64,000 bases of DNA from Bacillus massiliglaciei. Its GTDB lineage: Bacteria; Bacillota; Bacilli; Bacillales; DSM-1321. This document shows positions 8,542 to 17,522 of the stretch, one piece after another (the stretch's first letter is position 1; each line of letters opens with the position of its first letter). The stretch spans positions 552,649-616,648 of the forward strand of contig NZ_LT622359.1 in assembly GCF_900098925.1 (NCBI RefSeq), given 5' to 3'. Below the pieces are notes generated by a model. The model was given only the letters and a program-made list of their open reading frames with translations. It had not been told where the DNA came from and did not search any database. A program made the translations under genes and the position numbers.

Positions 8542-8919
8542 ATGAATTTCAATAAAATGTTTGAACTGACAGAAAAAACGGAGATCGATACGGAGTCACT
8601 TATAACCAAAGTAAATACGGATTTTCTGACCCTCTATCAACAGAAAAACATCAATAGCTACACAGAAACCTTAAAGGATCTATTGGAACTTGCCGTGCAT
8701 CTAGAATATGATTTTGTCCTGAAATATTTTGGTGCAGCTCCTATTGCTTTTCCTGATGAAAGGTATCAGTTCCAAGAAATCTTCAAGTGTATGGGTACAA
8801 GAAAGGGAAATAAGGATTGGTTCCTTAATCTCTTTAGCTTATTTCTAGGAACAGCTGCCGTGTTTAATTTTGATATGAGTGAAGTTGAAAAAAATTTCTT
8901 AGAAGAGAAGGACAGCTAA
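8542..8919 (+). CDS. Conserved-looking small soluble protein, function unknown
   Basis: A 125-residue acidic protein that I do not recognise. AAGGA lies 8-10 bases before the ATG and a strong terminator follows, so it is a real gene; it may share a transcript with minJ 87 bp upstream. It looks all-helical, with no signal peptide or membrane segment, and has aromatic-rich stretches such as YDFVLKYFGAAP and DWFLNLFSLFLG. The opening MNFNKMFELTEK faintly recalls the start of dimeric dUTPases, but the metal-binding ExxE and ExxD motifs of that family are not visible, so no function is assigned. Confidence 0.75.
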   Translation: MNFNKMFELTEKTEIDTESLITKVNTDFLTLYQQKNINSYTETLKDLLELAVHLEYDFVLKYFGAAPIAFPDERYQFQEIFKCMGTRKGNKDWFLNLFSLFLGTAAVFNFDMSEVEKNFLEEKDS

Positions 8920-8935
8920 GGATCTTTCTAGTCAT

Positions 8936-8974
8936 AAAAAAGGGCATCGGGAAAACATTCCCAATGCCCTTTTT
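8936..8974. terminator. Bidirectional terminator
   Basis: Stem AAAAAAGGGCATCGGGA paired with TCCCAATGCCCTTTTT (one mismatch), serving the 125-residue gene on the plus strand and the convergent YceI gene on the minus strand. Confidence 0.92.
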
Positions 8975-8975
8975 A

Positions 8976-9509
8976 TTATGCTTCTGGAGCAGCTTCGAAT
9001 TCTAGTGAAATGGTAATTTGGTCACCGACAAGAACGCCGCCAGTTTCAAGCGCTGAATTCCAAGTCAAGCCGAAGTCACTTCTCTTAATTTTACCTTTGC
9101 CGCTGAAACCGGCTTTTGTGTTGCCCCATGGGTCCTGTCCTTGACCTTCAAACGTGATAGAGAAGGTTTCGGGGCGGGTTACTCCAAGGATGGTAACGTC
9201 TCCTGTAACATCATACTCGTCTTCGTCTGTCTTTTTAATATCAGTCGATTTGAACGTGATGACCGGGTTGTTTTCTGTATCGAAGAAATCTGCTGAACGC
9301 AAGTGATTGTCACGGTCTTCGTTACGTGTATCGATGCTTGCTGCCTGGATAGTGAATTCGATGTCAGCAGTTGTTAAATCAGCAGGGTCTGCAGTAACGT
9401 TTGCAGTGAAATCGTTGAAGCTTCCTTTTACCTTTGCAATCATCATGTGTTTAACTGAAAATTCTATAGAACTGTGGGTCGGGTCAATTGTCCATTTTGT
9501 TTTTGTCAT
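8976..9509 (-). CDS. YceI family lipid-binding-like protein
   Basis: A 177-residue protein covering one whole YceI domain, from TKWTIDPTHSSIEFSVKHM to the end. YceI proteins form an extended lipocalin-like barrel that binds polyisoprenoid-type lipids; many are secreted, but this copy has no signal peptide and should be cytosolic. AGGAGG stands about 9 bases before the start. Upstream are a full-consensus sigma-A promoter and a palindrome downstream of the start site, which suggests tight repression (see separate entries). It is not part of an operon. Confidence 0.9.
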   Translation of the reverse strand: MTKTKWTIDPTHSSIEFSVKHMMIAKVKGSFNDFTANVTADPADLTTADIEFTIQAASIDTRNEDRDNHLRSADFFDTENNPVITFKSTDIKKTDEDEYDVTGDVTILGVTRPETFSITFEGQGQDPWGNTKAGFSGKGKIKRSDFGLTWNSALETGGVLVGDQITISLEFEAAPEA

Positions 9510-9557
9510 TTTAATATTCCTCCATTAACATTGTTTTAGTTTGTCTCAAAATAAAAT

Positions 9558-9573
9558 ATCTTTAATTAAAGAT
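9558..9573. promoter_or_regulatory. Perfect 16-bp palindrome, candidate operator
   Basis: ATCTTTAATTAAAGAT lies about 10-25 bases downstream of the predicted start site of the YceI gene transcript, a usual place for a blocking repressor. The ATCT...AGAT form resembles operators of MarR-type regulators such as MhqR, but the regulator is not known. Confidence 0.55.
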
Positions 9574-9589
9574 TATTGAATATAGTGTA

Positions 9590-9618
9590 ATTATATGGCT
9601 CCTTCCTGCTTTTGTCAA
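9590..9618 (-). promoter_or_regulatory. Consensus sigma-A promoter of the YceI gene
   Basis: On the minus strand TTGACA, a 17-base spacer and TATAAT: all twelve consensus bases match at optimal spacing. Confidence 0.9.
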
Positions 9619-9828
9619 TCGTTTAAAAAAGTTTTTTTTATATACCGGGAAGCGAGGGGCAATAAGGGAAAATAAAGAAGGTCGGAACATAAGCAGACAC
9701 TCTTTAGAAAAGGAGGAGAATCTATCGGAAGAAATCAATCCTTTAGAATGGATTGGGAGGAAGGGAGAGAATGAAGCCTCGAGCGTATCTATGGAAAGCA
9801 GTCATAATCGGAAATTCATGCAGCATAA
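9619..9828. other. Intergenic stretch without a convincing gene
   Basis: Between the YceI promoter and the amidase terminator. One plus-strand frame is open to a stop at 9887 and contains a good ribosome site (AAAGGAGGAG at about 9709-9719) but no usable start codon follows in a plausible frame. It may be a decayed gene end or chance. Confidence 0.4.
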
Positions 9829-9873
9829 GCAAAAAAATATCCAATTCCTCTGTGAGAAATTGGATATTTTTTG
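9829..9873. terminator. Terminator of the SH3b amidase gene
   Basis: A 19-bp-long stem, with AAATATCCAATT at its core and the complementary ATTGGATATTTTTT, following the stop of the minus-strand amidase. The A- and T-rich flanks allow it to act in both directions. Confidence 0.9.
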
Positions 9874-9894
9874 CTTTGTTCCAGTTTAATTTTC

Positions 9895-11400
9895 TTAAAA
9901 TAAATGAAAGTATTCATTCAATCCATTATAAATTCCGGTTGCAGCTTTATTTTGGAAAGTATTGCTGGCAATGGTTCTTTCCTCAATAGGATTGGAAATA
10001 TAGCCGAGTTCTACTAAAATGGCAGGGATTTCGTTTTGACGAATCACATGGAAATTTCCTGGTTTGATTCCTCTGTTTGTTAGCCCTGTTTCCCTGATTA
10101 CATTCTTTTGTATCAGTCCGGCCAATTCTCGTTCATCTGCGTAAGTATTCCAATAAAATGTATCGATGCCTTTTGCAGATTTTGCAGTACTTGAATTATT
10201 GTGAATGCTGATGAATACGTCAGCTTTATATTTCTTCGAGACGGCAACCCTCTCTGATAGGTTAGGATAGGTATCGCCAGAACGAGTCATGATGACCTTC
10301 ACTCCTGAGGCCTTCAATTTGGATTCCAGCTTTTTTGCGGTCCGCAATGTTAAATCTTTTTCTTTATTGTACACTCCCACTGCTCCTGAATCTCTTCCTC
10401 CGTGTCCTGCATCCAAAATGACAGTCTTACCTTGAAGGCCGTTTGTCATTTGCTTACTGGATAAGTATTGCGAAAAGGCCCAGCCTGTTTTTCCGGAAGC
10501 GGTTTTGACTTGGATCCAGTTCCCGCTTCTTTGAACAGATGTTACAGCAGTGCCGCGCTGAGCTTTAGTTACAATGGCTGCTGAGGTGGAATTAGATTTC
10601 CGGATATTAAGTATATCTGTGATTACATAATAAGTTTGTCCGGAATCTGCTGTCTGGACAGCTGGAGCATCAACGGAAGCAGAGACTGTGCCGGATGGCT
10701 TCGTTTTACTTAAATAGACCATGGAAGCCCACCCGGTTTTGCCTGATGGTGTCATTACCTGAGCCCAGTTCCCGCTCTGTTTTAAGACTGTTACAGCTGT
10801 CCCTTTTGGAGCTTTGGTTACGATGTTGGACTCGCTGCTTGCAGACTTGCGTATGTTTAGCGATGATGCCATAACATAATAGTTGCCTGATGGGCTCTGG
10901 GCATTTTGGGCACCGTCTTGATTTGCTTCAGAAGGCTTTATGTAACTGATGTACGCTTTGGAAACCCATCCTGTTTTGTTTTTTGAAGGCACATAGACTT
11001 TAAGCCAGTTTCCTTTGCTGGAAGTCACATCTAGTGCGGTTCCTTTAGAAAGAGCTGTTAATTGGCTGCTGTTTGCACTGCTGGTTTTTCTTAAGATAAG
11101 AGTAGGAACGTTAACATAGGCTGTCTCTTGCAAATATTTAGCTGAAACCCATCCTATTTGTTTTCCGTACCTCACTTTCATCCAGCTGTTTTTTTCACTG
11201 ATAATAGTGATTCTCTTGCCTTTTGGAATGGCGCCCAGCCTTTTAGAATTAGTGCTGGCCTTTTCCCTGATGATCAGTGAGTCGGCTGCTGCTTTTGCTT
11301 CTTTGGCAGCGGCCTCTGCCTGACCGTCTGGAAATGAAAGATTAGATAGAAAGAGAGCTGCAGTTAAAAGCAGAGCAACAAATCTTCTCCGATGTTTCAA
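9895..11400 (-). CDS. Secreted N-acetylmuramoyl-L-alanine amidase with SH3b repeats
   Basis: Cell wall hydrolase that cleaves the bond between MurNAc and the stem peptide. The 501 residues comprise a signal peptide (KHRRRFVALLLTAALFL, cleavage near GQAEA-A), four SH3b wall-binding repeats (roughly 38-92, 95-150, 172-230 and 255-312, each ending in a W-S/A-x-x-Y-L pattern), and a zinc Amidase_3 domain (about 324-498). Zinc and catalytic residues are visible in ILDAGHGGRD, NKEKDLTLR, FISIHNN and VELGYISN. The start is TTG with AAGGAGG 8 bases upstream. It stands alone between two terminators. Confidence 0.93.
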   Translation of the reverse strand: MKHRRRFVALLLTAALFLSNLSFPDGQAEAAAKEAKAAADSLIIREKASTNSKRLGAIPKGKRITIISEKNSWMKVRYGKQIGWVSAKYLQETAYVNVPTLILRKTSSANSSQLTALSKGTALDVTSSKGNWLKVYVPSKNKTGWVSKAYISYIKPSEANQDGAQNAQSPSGNYYVMASSLNIRKSASSESNIVTKAPKGTAVTVLKQSGNWAQVMTPSGKTGWASMVYLSKTKPSGTVSASVDAPAVQTADSGQTYYVITDILNIRKSNSTSAAIVTKAQRGTAVTSVQRSGNWIQVKTASGKTGWAFSQYLSSKQMTNGLQGKTVILDAGHGGRDSGAVGVYNKEKDLTLRTAKKLESKLKASGVKVIMTRSGDTYPNLSERVAVSKKYKADVFISIHNNSSTAKSAKGIDTFYWNTYADERELAGLIQKNVIRETGLTNRGIKPGNFHVIRQNEIPAILVELGYISNPIEERTIASNTFQNKAATGIYNGLNEYFHLF

Positions 11401-11795
11401 TAAATTGTCCTCCTTAAAAAATGAAGATTCGCCAAAGATCCTAACCTAGCTGACAACTTGTATATTATTCTACTATTAGGAAAATGAATAGGCAGTTCCC
11501 TGAAAATGCTAGTTTTGAATCAAGAATTTTCATCTCTCATCCATTTTTATAGGATAAAAGCAGGGGATCCTCTATATTTTGAATCTTTGACCCTCGTGTT
11601 TTTATCGGACTATCCCCGTTTTTTTGTATTAGAATGTCAGGAATGAATCTATATACCTAATGAGGGTGAGCTTTGAAATGTTTTTAAATCTAGTTTTCGG
11701 TGGAAAATGGAAAATTATCACAGAAGGTGACTGTTAATAAGCAAGGTGGGACATCACCATGTAAGGATCTTTTAAATCCTAATGATAGTAAAAAC
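11401..11795. other. Long intergenic region between the amidase gene and csbA
   Basis: No supported gene. A tiny plus-strand frame at 11678-11734 (18 codons, beginning MFLNLVFGG) has a modest ribosome site but no other support. A short hairpin (AGGAT-ATCCT) lies near 11765-11781. The rest is AT-rich and probably carries divergent promoters. Confidence 0.4.
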
Positions 11796-11823
11796 TTGGA
11801 AATGTTGAGGCCGATAGTATAAA
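11796..11823 (+). promoter_or_regulatory. Candidate promoter of csbA
   Basis: TTGGAA, 16 bases, TATAAA. B. subtilis csbA is sigma-B dependent; I do not see a clear sigma-B promoter here. Confidence 0.45.
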
Positions 11824-11874
11824 ATGATCATACATTCACTATCCTACATTTTTCGGGATAAGGAGATGAACGCA

Positions 11875-12105
11875 TTGATTAAGTTTTTATCTGCTTTATT
11901 TTTGCCGGGACTTCTAGTTATGTTTTTTACCAGAGTTACGTATCATCATGTAGTGGGTCTTGTGTTAACGGTAGGTTTAATTACGGCTTCTTCCTATAAA
12001 GGCTACACTCACACTTTATGGCTGATCATCGTGGATGCCCTTTCTCTGACAGTAGGTTTCTGGCTTGCCTCGAGGATGATTAAGAAAAAGTCACAAAGCG
12101 CCTGA
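11875..12105 (+). CDS. csbA: CsbA, small membrane protein
   Basis: A 76-residue protein with two to three membrane helices, ending in a basic tail (SRMIKKKSQSA). The stretch FSRVTY-like (FTRVTYHHVVGLVLTV) and YKGYTHTLWLIIVDALSLT match what I recall of B. subtilis CsbA, a sigma-B general stress protein of unknown function that also lies just before uvrB. The TTG at 11875 is preferred because AGGAG is 9 bases upstream and the length then equals that of B. subtilis; the ATG at 11866 touches the ribosome site. Confidence 0.85.
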   Translation: MIKFLSALFLPGLLVMFFTRVTYHHVVGLVLTVGLITASSYKGYTHTLWLIIVDALSLTVGFWLASRMIKKKSQSA

Positions 12106-12121
12106 ATGGGGGCGCTTTTTA
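12095..12121 (+). terminator. Terminator overlapping the csbA end
   Basis: Stem AAAGCGCC with GGCGCTTT and a T-run; the csbA stop codon lies inside the loop. Confidence 0.88.
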
Positions 12122-12144
12122 TAATAGAAGGAAAACGATTGGTA

Positions 12145-12158
12145 AGAATAAGTGTTCG
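12145..12158. promoter_or_regulatory. LexA (DinR) operator of uvrBA
   Basis: AGAATAAGTGTTCG matches the Bacillus SOS box CGAAC-N4-GTTCG at 8 of 10 fixed positions. It lies about 125 bp before uvrB, upstream of a possible -10 TAGAAT at 12190-12195. In B. subtilis uvrBA is a known LexA target. Confidence 0.75.
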
Positions 12159-12281
12159 CTTTTATTAGTTTGTGATCAAGTCTTTGTGGTAGAATGAGTA
12201 TATAGATTAGATTCTTTTTCGTTGGAAATAAATAGAAGGTATATGTTAATTATAGATGATTCTTAAATAGGGGGCTGCGTT

Positions 12282-14270
12282 TTGGAAAAGCACACGTTCG
12301 ATTTAGTTTCAAAGTATTCACCGCAGGGTGACCAGCCGAAGGCGATTGAAGCTCTTGTAAAAGGAATAAAGGACGGAAAACGGTACCAAACGCTTTTGGG
12401 AGCAACGGGAACCGGAAAAACGTTTACTATTTCAAATGTTATTAAAGAAGTAAAGAAGCCGACATTGGTCATTGCTCACAATAAAACGCTTGCAGGACAG
12501 CTTTATAGTGAGTTTAAAGAATTTTTCCCTAACAATGCTGTTGAATATTTTGTTAGTTATTATGATTACTATCAGCCGGAAGCATATGTGCCTTCGACTG
12601 ATACGTTTATTGAGAAAGATGCCAGTATTAATGATGAAATAGATAAATTGCGCCATTCAGCGACCTCTTCGCTCTTTGAACGGGATGATGTCATTATTAT
12701 TGCCAGTGTTTCTTGTATTTATGGTTTAGGTTCCCCTGAGGAATACAAAGAGATGGTTGTTTCCTTACGGACTGGGATGGAAATCGGCCGAAATGAATTG
12801 CTTCACAGGCTTGTGGACATACAGTATGAGCGAAATGATATTGCTTTCCAGCGGGGGACTTTTCGCGTCCGCGGGGATGTAGTGGAAATTTTCCCTGCAT
12901 CAAGGGATGAACAGTGTGTCCGTGTGGAGTTTTTTGGCGATGAAATCGACCGAATCCGGGAAGTGGATGCCTTGACAGGTGAAATCAAAGGCGACCGGGA
13001 TCATATTGCCATATTCCCTGCTTCCCACTTCGTAACCCGGGAAGAAAAAATGAAAATTGCAATCCAGAATATTGAAAAGGAATTGGAAGAACGGCTGAAG
13101 GAGTTGCGTGAAGATGACCGGCTCTTGGAGGCACAGCGTCTGGAGCAGCGTACAAGATATGATTTAGAAATGATGAGAGAGATGGGGTTTTGTTCAGGAA
13201 TTGAAAACTATTCCCGTCATTTGACATTAAGACCGTCGGGTTCCACTCCTTACACACTGATTGATTATTTTCCCGAAGATTTCCTGCTGGTCGTAGATGA
13301 ATCCCATGTATCATTGCCGCAAATTCGCGGGATGTACAATGGAGACCAGGCAAGGAAACAGGTATTGGTCGATCATGGCTTCCGTCTTCCGTCAGCCAAG
13401 GATAACCGCCCCCTTCGTTTTGAAGAATTCGAAAAAAAGGTTTCACAGGCCATTTTTGTTTCTGCGACTCCCGGTCCATTTGAATTGGAACACACGCCGG
13501 AAATGGTCGAACAGATTATCCGGCCGACGGGTCTGTTGGATCCAAATATCGATGTCCGTCCGATTGAGGGACAGATTGATGATTTGATTGGAGAAATTCA
13601 GGACCGCATCAAGAAAGATGAACGGGTATTGGTCACAACCTTGACGAAAAAAATGTCGGAAGATCTGACAGATTATTTGAAGGAAATTGGAATTAAGGTT
13701 CAATATCTCCATTCTGAGGTAAAGACATTAGAAAGAATTGAAATCATCCGTGAATTGAGAATGGGGAAATACGATGTACTTGTCGGAATCAATCTGCTGA
13801 GGGAGGGACTTGATCTTCCAGAGGTTTCCTTGGTCACTATTTTGGATGCTGATAAGGAAGGCTTCCTTCGTTCTGAACGATCACTGATCCAAACAATTGG
13901 CCGGGCCGCACGAAATGCAAATGGTCATGTCATTATGTATGCAGATAAAATGACGAATTCGATGGAACTCGCGATCAGCGAGACGAAGCGGCGCCGTTCA
14001 ATCCAGGAAGAGTATAACCGAAAACACGGCATTACTCCTCAGACCATTCAAAAAGAAATTCGGGGAGCGATTCGAGCCACCTATGTTGCAGAGGAGGAAG
14101 AAGATTACAAAGGCAAAAAAACGCCTGCTCTTGGCAAGATGACAAAAAAAGAGCGGGAGAAAATGATTGCAAGCATGGAAAAGGAAATGAAGGGAGCAGC
14201 AAAGGCACTGGATTTCGAAAGGGCTGCAGAGCTGCGTGACCTGTTAATAGAGCTTAAAGCGGAAGGATGA
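12282..14270 (+). CDS. uvrB: Excinuclease ABC subunit B (UvrB)
   Basis: DNA damage-verifying helicase of nucleotide excision repair; it is loaded by UvrA and recruits UvrC. The 662 residues include Walker A GATGTGKT (40-47), the beta-hairpin region following [12 protein letters not shown], Walker B VVDESHV, helicase motifs V and VI ([25 protein letters not shown]), and a C-terminal UVR motif (about 625-660) that contacts UvrC. The start is TTG with AGGGGG upstream. uvrA follows after 7 bases, so both are on one SOS-controlled transcript. Confidence 0.97.
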   Translation: MEKHTFDLVSKYSPQGDQPKAIEALVKGIKDGKRYQTLLGATGTGKTFTISNVIKEVKKPTLVIAHNKTLAGQLYSEFKEFFPNNAVEYFVSYYDYYQPEAYVPSTDTFIEKDASINDEIDKLRHSATSSLFERDDVIIIASVSCIYGLGSPEEYKEMVVSLRTGMEIGRNELLHRLVDIQYERNDIAFQRGTFRVRGDVVEIFPASRDEQCVRVEFFGDEIDRIREVDALTGEIKGDRDHIAIFPASHFVTREEKMKIAIQNIEKELEERLKELREDDRLLEAQRLEQRTRYDLEMMREMGFCSGIENYSRHLTLRPSGSTPYTLIDYFPEDFLLVVDESHVSLPQIRGMYNGDQARKQVLVDHGFRLPSAKDNRPLRFEEFEKKVSQAIFVSATPGPFELEHTPEMVEQIIRPTGLLDPNIDVRPIEGQIDDLIGEIQDRIKKDERVLVTTLTKKMSEDLTDYLKEIGIKVQYLHSEVKTLERIEIIRELRMGKYDVLVGINLLREGLDLPEVSLVTILDADKEGFLRSERSLIQTIGRAARNANGHVIMYADKMTNSMELAISETKRRRSIQEEYNRKHGITPQTIQKEIRGAIRATYVAEEEEDYKGKKTPALGKMTKKEREKMIASMEKEMKGAAKALDFERAAELRDLLIELKAEG

Positions 14271-14277
14271 CGAAGAC

Positions 14278-17148
14278 ATGGCGATGGATAAAATCATAGT
14301 GAAAGGTGCCAGGGCCAATAATCTCAAGAATATAGATATCACGATTCCCAGGGATAAGCTTGTGGTCTTAACGGGGTTATCCGGTTCCGGTAAATCCTCT
14401 TTAGCCTTTGACACGATATACGCAGAGGGGCAAAGGAGATATGTAGAGTCGCTGTCCGCCTATGCGCGGCAATTTTTGGGACAGATGGATAAACCGGATG
14501 TAGATGCCATTGAAGGCCTGTCGCCGGCTATTTCGATTGATCAGAAAACAACCAGCAAAAACCCGCGTTCTACCGTTGGGACGGTGACGGAAATCTATGA
14601 CTATTTACGTCTTCTTTTTGCGAGAGTCGGACGGCCTACATGCCCCATCCACAATATAGAAATCACCTCTCAGACCATTGAACAGATGGTGGACCGGATT
14701 TTAGAATATCCTGAGCGGACGAAGCTGCAAATTCTGGCACCAATCGTTTCAGGCCGAAAGGGAACACATGTTAAGGTTCTGGAAAGTGTTAAAAAAGAAG
14801 GCTATGTCCGGGTAAGAATAGATGGGGAAATGTATGATCTTGGAGAAGAAATCAATCTGGAGAAAAACAAAAAACATTCGATTGATGTGATCATTGACCG
14901 GATTGTGATTAAGGAAGAGATCGCTTCCCGTCTGGCTGACTCGCTTGAGAGTGCTTTGAAACTTGGGGAAGGAAAAGTCATCATCGATATAATCGGGGAA
15001 GAAGAGCTGCTGTTCAGCGAACATCATGCCTGCCCTTATTGCGGTTTCTCTATCGAAAAATTGGAACCGAGGATGTTTTCATTCAACAGTCCTTTTGGCG
15101 CTTGTCCAGACTGCGACGGATTAGGATCTAAGCTTGAAGTGGACCCAGAACTCGTAGTGCCAAATAAAGAACTCAGCCTGAGACAGCATGCCATTGCACC
15201 ATGGGAGCCGACCAGTTCGCAATACTACCCTCAATTGCTGGAAGCTGTTGCCAATCATTTTAATATCGATATGGATACACCAGTTCAAGACCTGCCTAAA
15301 GATCAAATGGATAAGATTCTGAATGGTTCTGGGAATGAAAGTATTCATTTCCGCTATAAAAATGACTATGGCCGGGTTCAGGAAGGATATATGAAGTTTG
15401 AAGGCGTCCTGAAAAACGTGGAGAGACGTTTTAAAGAAACCAGCTCAGATTATATTCGGGAGCAAATGGAAAAGTACATGTCAGAACGGGCCTGCCCAAC
15501 CTGTAAAGGCAAACGTCTAAAAAAGGAAAGTCTGGCTGTATTGATCAATGGAAAGCAGATCAGTGAAACTACCTCCTATTCGATTGAAGAAGCTTTGGAC
15601 TTCTTTAAAGGGCTTGATCTGACTCCGAAAGAACAGGCGATTGCAAAATTGATTTTACGGGAGATTGAAGAAAGACTTGGTTTTCTGGCCAATGTAGGCT
15701 TGGAATATCTGACGCTGAGCCGAGCATCTGGCACACTTTCCGGGGGTGAGGCACAGAGGATCAGGCTTGCGACCCAAATTGGATCCAGGCTGACCGGTGT
15801 GCTGTATATCCTTGATGAGCCTTCCATCGGGCTGCATCAGCGTGATAATGACCGGCTGATTTCTACCTTGAAAGAAATGAAGAACATTGGCAATACCTTG
15901 ATCGTTGTGGAGCATGATGAAGATACAATGCTTGCGGCTGATTACTTAATCGATGTAGGGCCGGGAGCAGGTGCGCACGGCGGCGAAATAGTATCGGCAG
16001 GAACGCCTGAAGAAGTTATGAAGGATAAGAATTCTTTGACAGGTCAGTATCTCTCCGGTCAGAAATTTGTGCCGCTTCCGTTGGAACGGAGAAAAGGGGA
16101 CGGCCGTTTCATTGAAATTAAGGGAGCAAAAGAGAATAATTTAAAAAATGTGAACGTGAAATTTCCGCTTGGTGTTTTCACAGCCGTCACCGGTGTATCT
16201 GGATCGGGGAAAAGTACATTAATCAATGAAATTCTCCATAAATCACTTGCCCAAAAGCTGAACAGGGCGAAGATAAAGCCAGGTGCGTTTAGAGAAATCA
16301 AAGGAACCGAGCATCTCGATAAGGTAGTTGATATCGACCAGTCTCCGATTGGCAGAACACCACGATCCAATCCGGCGACATACACAGGAGTTTTTGATGA
16401 TATCCGGGATGTATTTGCCTCAACGAATGAGGCGAAAATCAGAGGCTATAAAAAAGGCCGTTTCAGTTTCAATGTTAAAGGCGGACGCTGTGAAGGCTGC
16501 CGGGGGGACGGAATTATCAAGATTGAGATGCACTTTTTGCCAGATATTTATGTTCCTTGTGAAGTCTGTCATGGGAAAAGGTATAACCGTGAAACGCTTG
16601 AAGTGAAATATAAAGGAAAAAATATTGCGGACATCCTGGATATGACTGTAGAAGAGGCTGTTGTATTTTTCGAGAATATCCCGAAGATCAAACGCAAGCT
16701 GCAGACGATTTATGATGTCGGTTTGAGCTATATCAAACTTGGCCAGCCGGCGACTACACTGTCCGGCGGAGAAGCGCAGCGGGTGAAACTGGCTTCTGAG
16801 CTTCATCGCCGCTCGACGGGAAGATCCTTCTATATCTTGGATGAGCCGACGACAGGTCTGCATGCGGACGATATTGCCAGGCTGCTTGTTGTCCTTCAAA
16901 GGCTTGTGGAAAATGGCGATACCGTTTTAGTTATCGAGCATAATCTGGATGTGATTAAAACTGCCGATTACATTATTGACCTTGGACCTGGAGGAGGAGA
17001 CAAAGGCGGAACAATCGTTGGGACTGGAACGCCTGAGGAGATTTGTAAATTAGAGGATTCCCATACTGGGAAATATTTAAAATCCGTGCTGGAACGGGAT
17101 AAAACCCGGATGGAACAGAGAATGGAAAAGGCTGCGGAACGAGTATAA
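14278..17148 (+). CDS. uvrA: Excinuclease ABC subunit A (UvrA)
   Basis: Damage-recognition ATPase of nucleotide excision repair. The 956 residues hold two ABC modules: Walker [10 protein letters not shown] near residue 32 and GVSGSGKST near 640, with signatures [12 protein letters not shown] and [12 protein letters not shown]. Cys clusters of the zinc modules are present (CPYCG with [14 protein letters not shown] with CEVCHGK), as well as the CPTCKG insert. Full length and uninterrupted. A terminator follows directly. Confidence 0.97.
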   Translation: MAMDKIIVKGARANNLKNIDITIPRDKLVVLTGLSGSGKSSLAFDTIYAEGQRRYVESLSAYARQFLGQMDKPDVDAIEGLSPAISIDQKTTSKNPRSTVGTVTEIYDYLRLLFARVGRPTCPIHNIEITSQTIEQMVDRILEYPERTKLQILAPIVSGRKGTHVKVLESVKKEGYVRVRIDGEMYDLGEEINLEKNKKHSIDVIIDRIVIKEEIASRLADSLESALKLGEGKVIIDIIGEEELLFSEHHACPYCGFSIEKLEPRMFSFNSPFGACPDCDGLGSKLEVDPELVVPNKELSLRQHAIAPWEPTSSQYYPQLLEAVANHFNIDMDTPVQDLPKDQMDKILNGSGNESIHFRYKNDYGRVQEGYMKFEGVLKNVERRFKETSSDYIREQMEKYMSERACPTCKGKRLKKESLAVLINGKQISETTSYSIEEALDFFKGLDLTPKEQAIAKLILREIEERLGFLANVGLEYLTLSRASGTLSGGEAQRIRLATQIGSRLTGVLYILDEPSIGLHQRDNDRLISTLKEMKNIGNTLIVVEHDEDTMLAADYLIDVGPGAGAHGGEIVSAGTPEEVMKDKNSLTGQYLSGQKFVPLPLERRKGDGRFIEIKGAKENNLKNVNVKFPLGVFTAVTGVSGSGKSTLINEILHKSLAQKLNRAKIKPGAFREIKGTEHLDKVVDIDQSPIGRTPRSNPATYTGVFDDIRDVFASTNEAKIRGYKKGRFSFNVKGGRCEGCRGDGIIKIEMHFLPDIYVPCEVCHGKRYNRETLEVKYKGKNIADILDMTVEEAVVFFENIPKIKRKLQTIYDVGLSYIKLGQPATTLSGGEAQRVKLASELHRRSTGRSFYILDEPTTGLHADDIARLLVVLQRLVENGDTVLVIEHNLDVIKTADYIIDLGPGGGDKGGTIVGTGTPEEICKLEDSHTGKYLKSVLERDKTRMEQRMEKAAERV

Positions 17149-17151
17149 ACA

Positions 17152-17181
17152 GCAAGCTGGCGAAGGCCGGCTTGCTTTTTT
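17152..17181 (+). terminator. Terminator of uvrBA
   Basis: Stem GCAAGCTGGC with GCCGGCTTGC (one T-G pair), loop GAAG, then six T. Confidence 0.92.
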
Positions 17182-17522
17182 GATTGCCTTTCACTTGAGC
17201 TTATAGGGAAATCAGTCTGACTGGCAATTTATATGAAAAGGGACTGGCGTTTATGTCATAAATATTAGCATTTAGAATAAAGTCGTGTAGAGGGACTCAT
17301 GATGGATTTGTAGAATTCTGTATCATGATGTTTAATCAATCGTTTGATTAATTGGGTGGGAAAATGGTTATTTCCAAGGAAATAAAGAAGGGGGAACATG
17401 AGAAGCTTGTCGCTGGAACTGTGTCGAACCACGTATTGCGGGCTTTATAAAAGAATTTTGAAACTATAACATCTTGTGGGCGTATTATTAAACAAACAGT
17501 TTTTGAAAGTGAGGGAAATCAG
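17182..17522. other. Intergenic region before yvlB with a 20-bp inverted repeat
   Basis: At 17332-17351 lies TTAATCAATCGTTTGATTAA, two perfect 8-bp arms around 4 bases, in the style of TetR-family operators. Shortly after it a 28-codon frame (17364-17450, beginning MVISKEIKKGEHEK) could be a gene remnant. No TetR gene is present nearby. The yvlB promoter should be in the last 100 bases (for example TTGAAA and TATTAT, 19-base spacing). Confidence 0.5.

Noticed and set aside
8542..8919. Dimeric dUTPase assignment for the 125-residue protein
   Set aside because: Only the first dozen residues resemble that family; the metal-binding acidic motifs are not visible.
11678..11734. 18-codon peptide before csbA
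   Set aside because: Ribosome site is modest and the frame is too short to judge without comparison.
12985..13479. 164-codon minus-strand frame inside uvrB
   Set aside because: It lies wholly within the conserved uvrB coding region, has no ribosome site, and its product looks like a translation of the opposite strand.
16420..16899. 159-codon minus-strand frame inside uvrA
   Set aside because: Antisense to the second ABC module of UvrA, no independent support.
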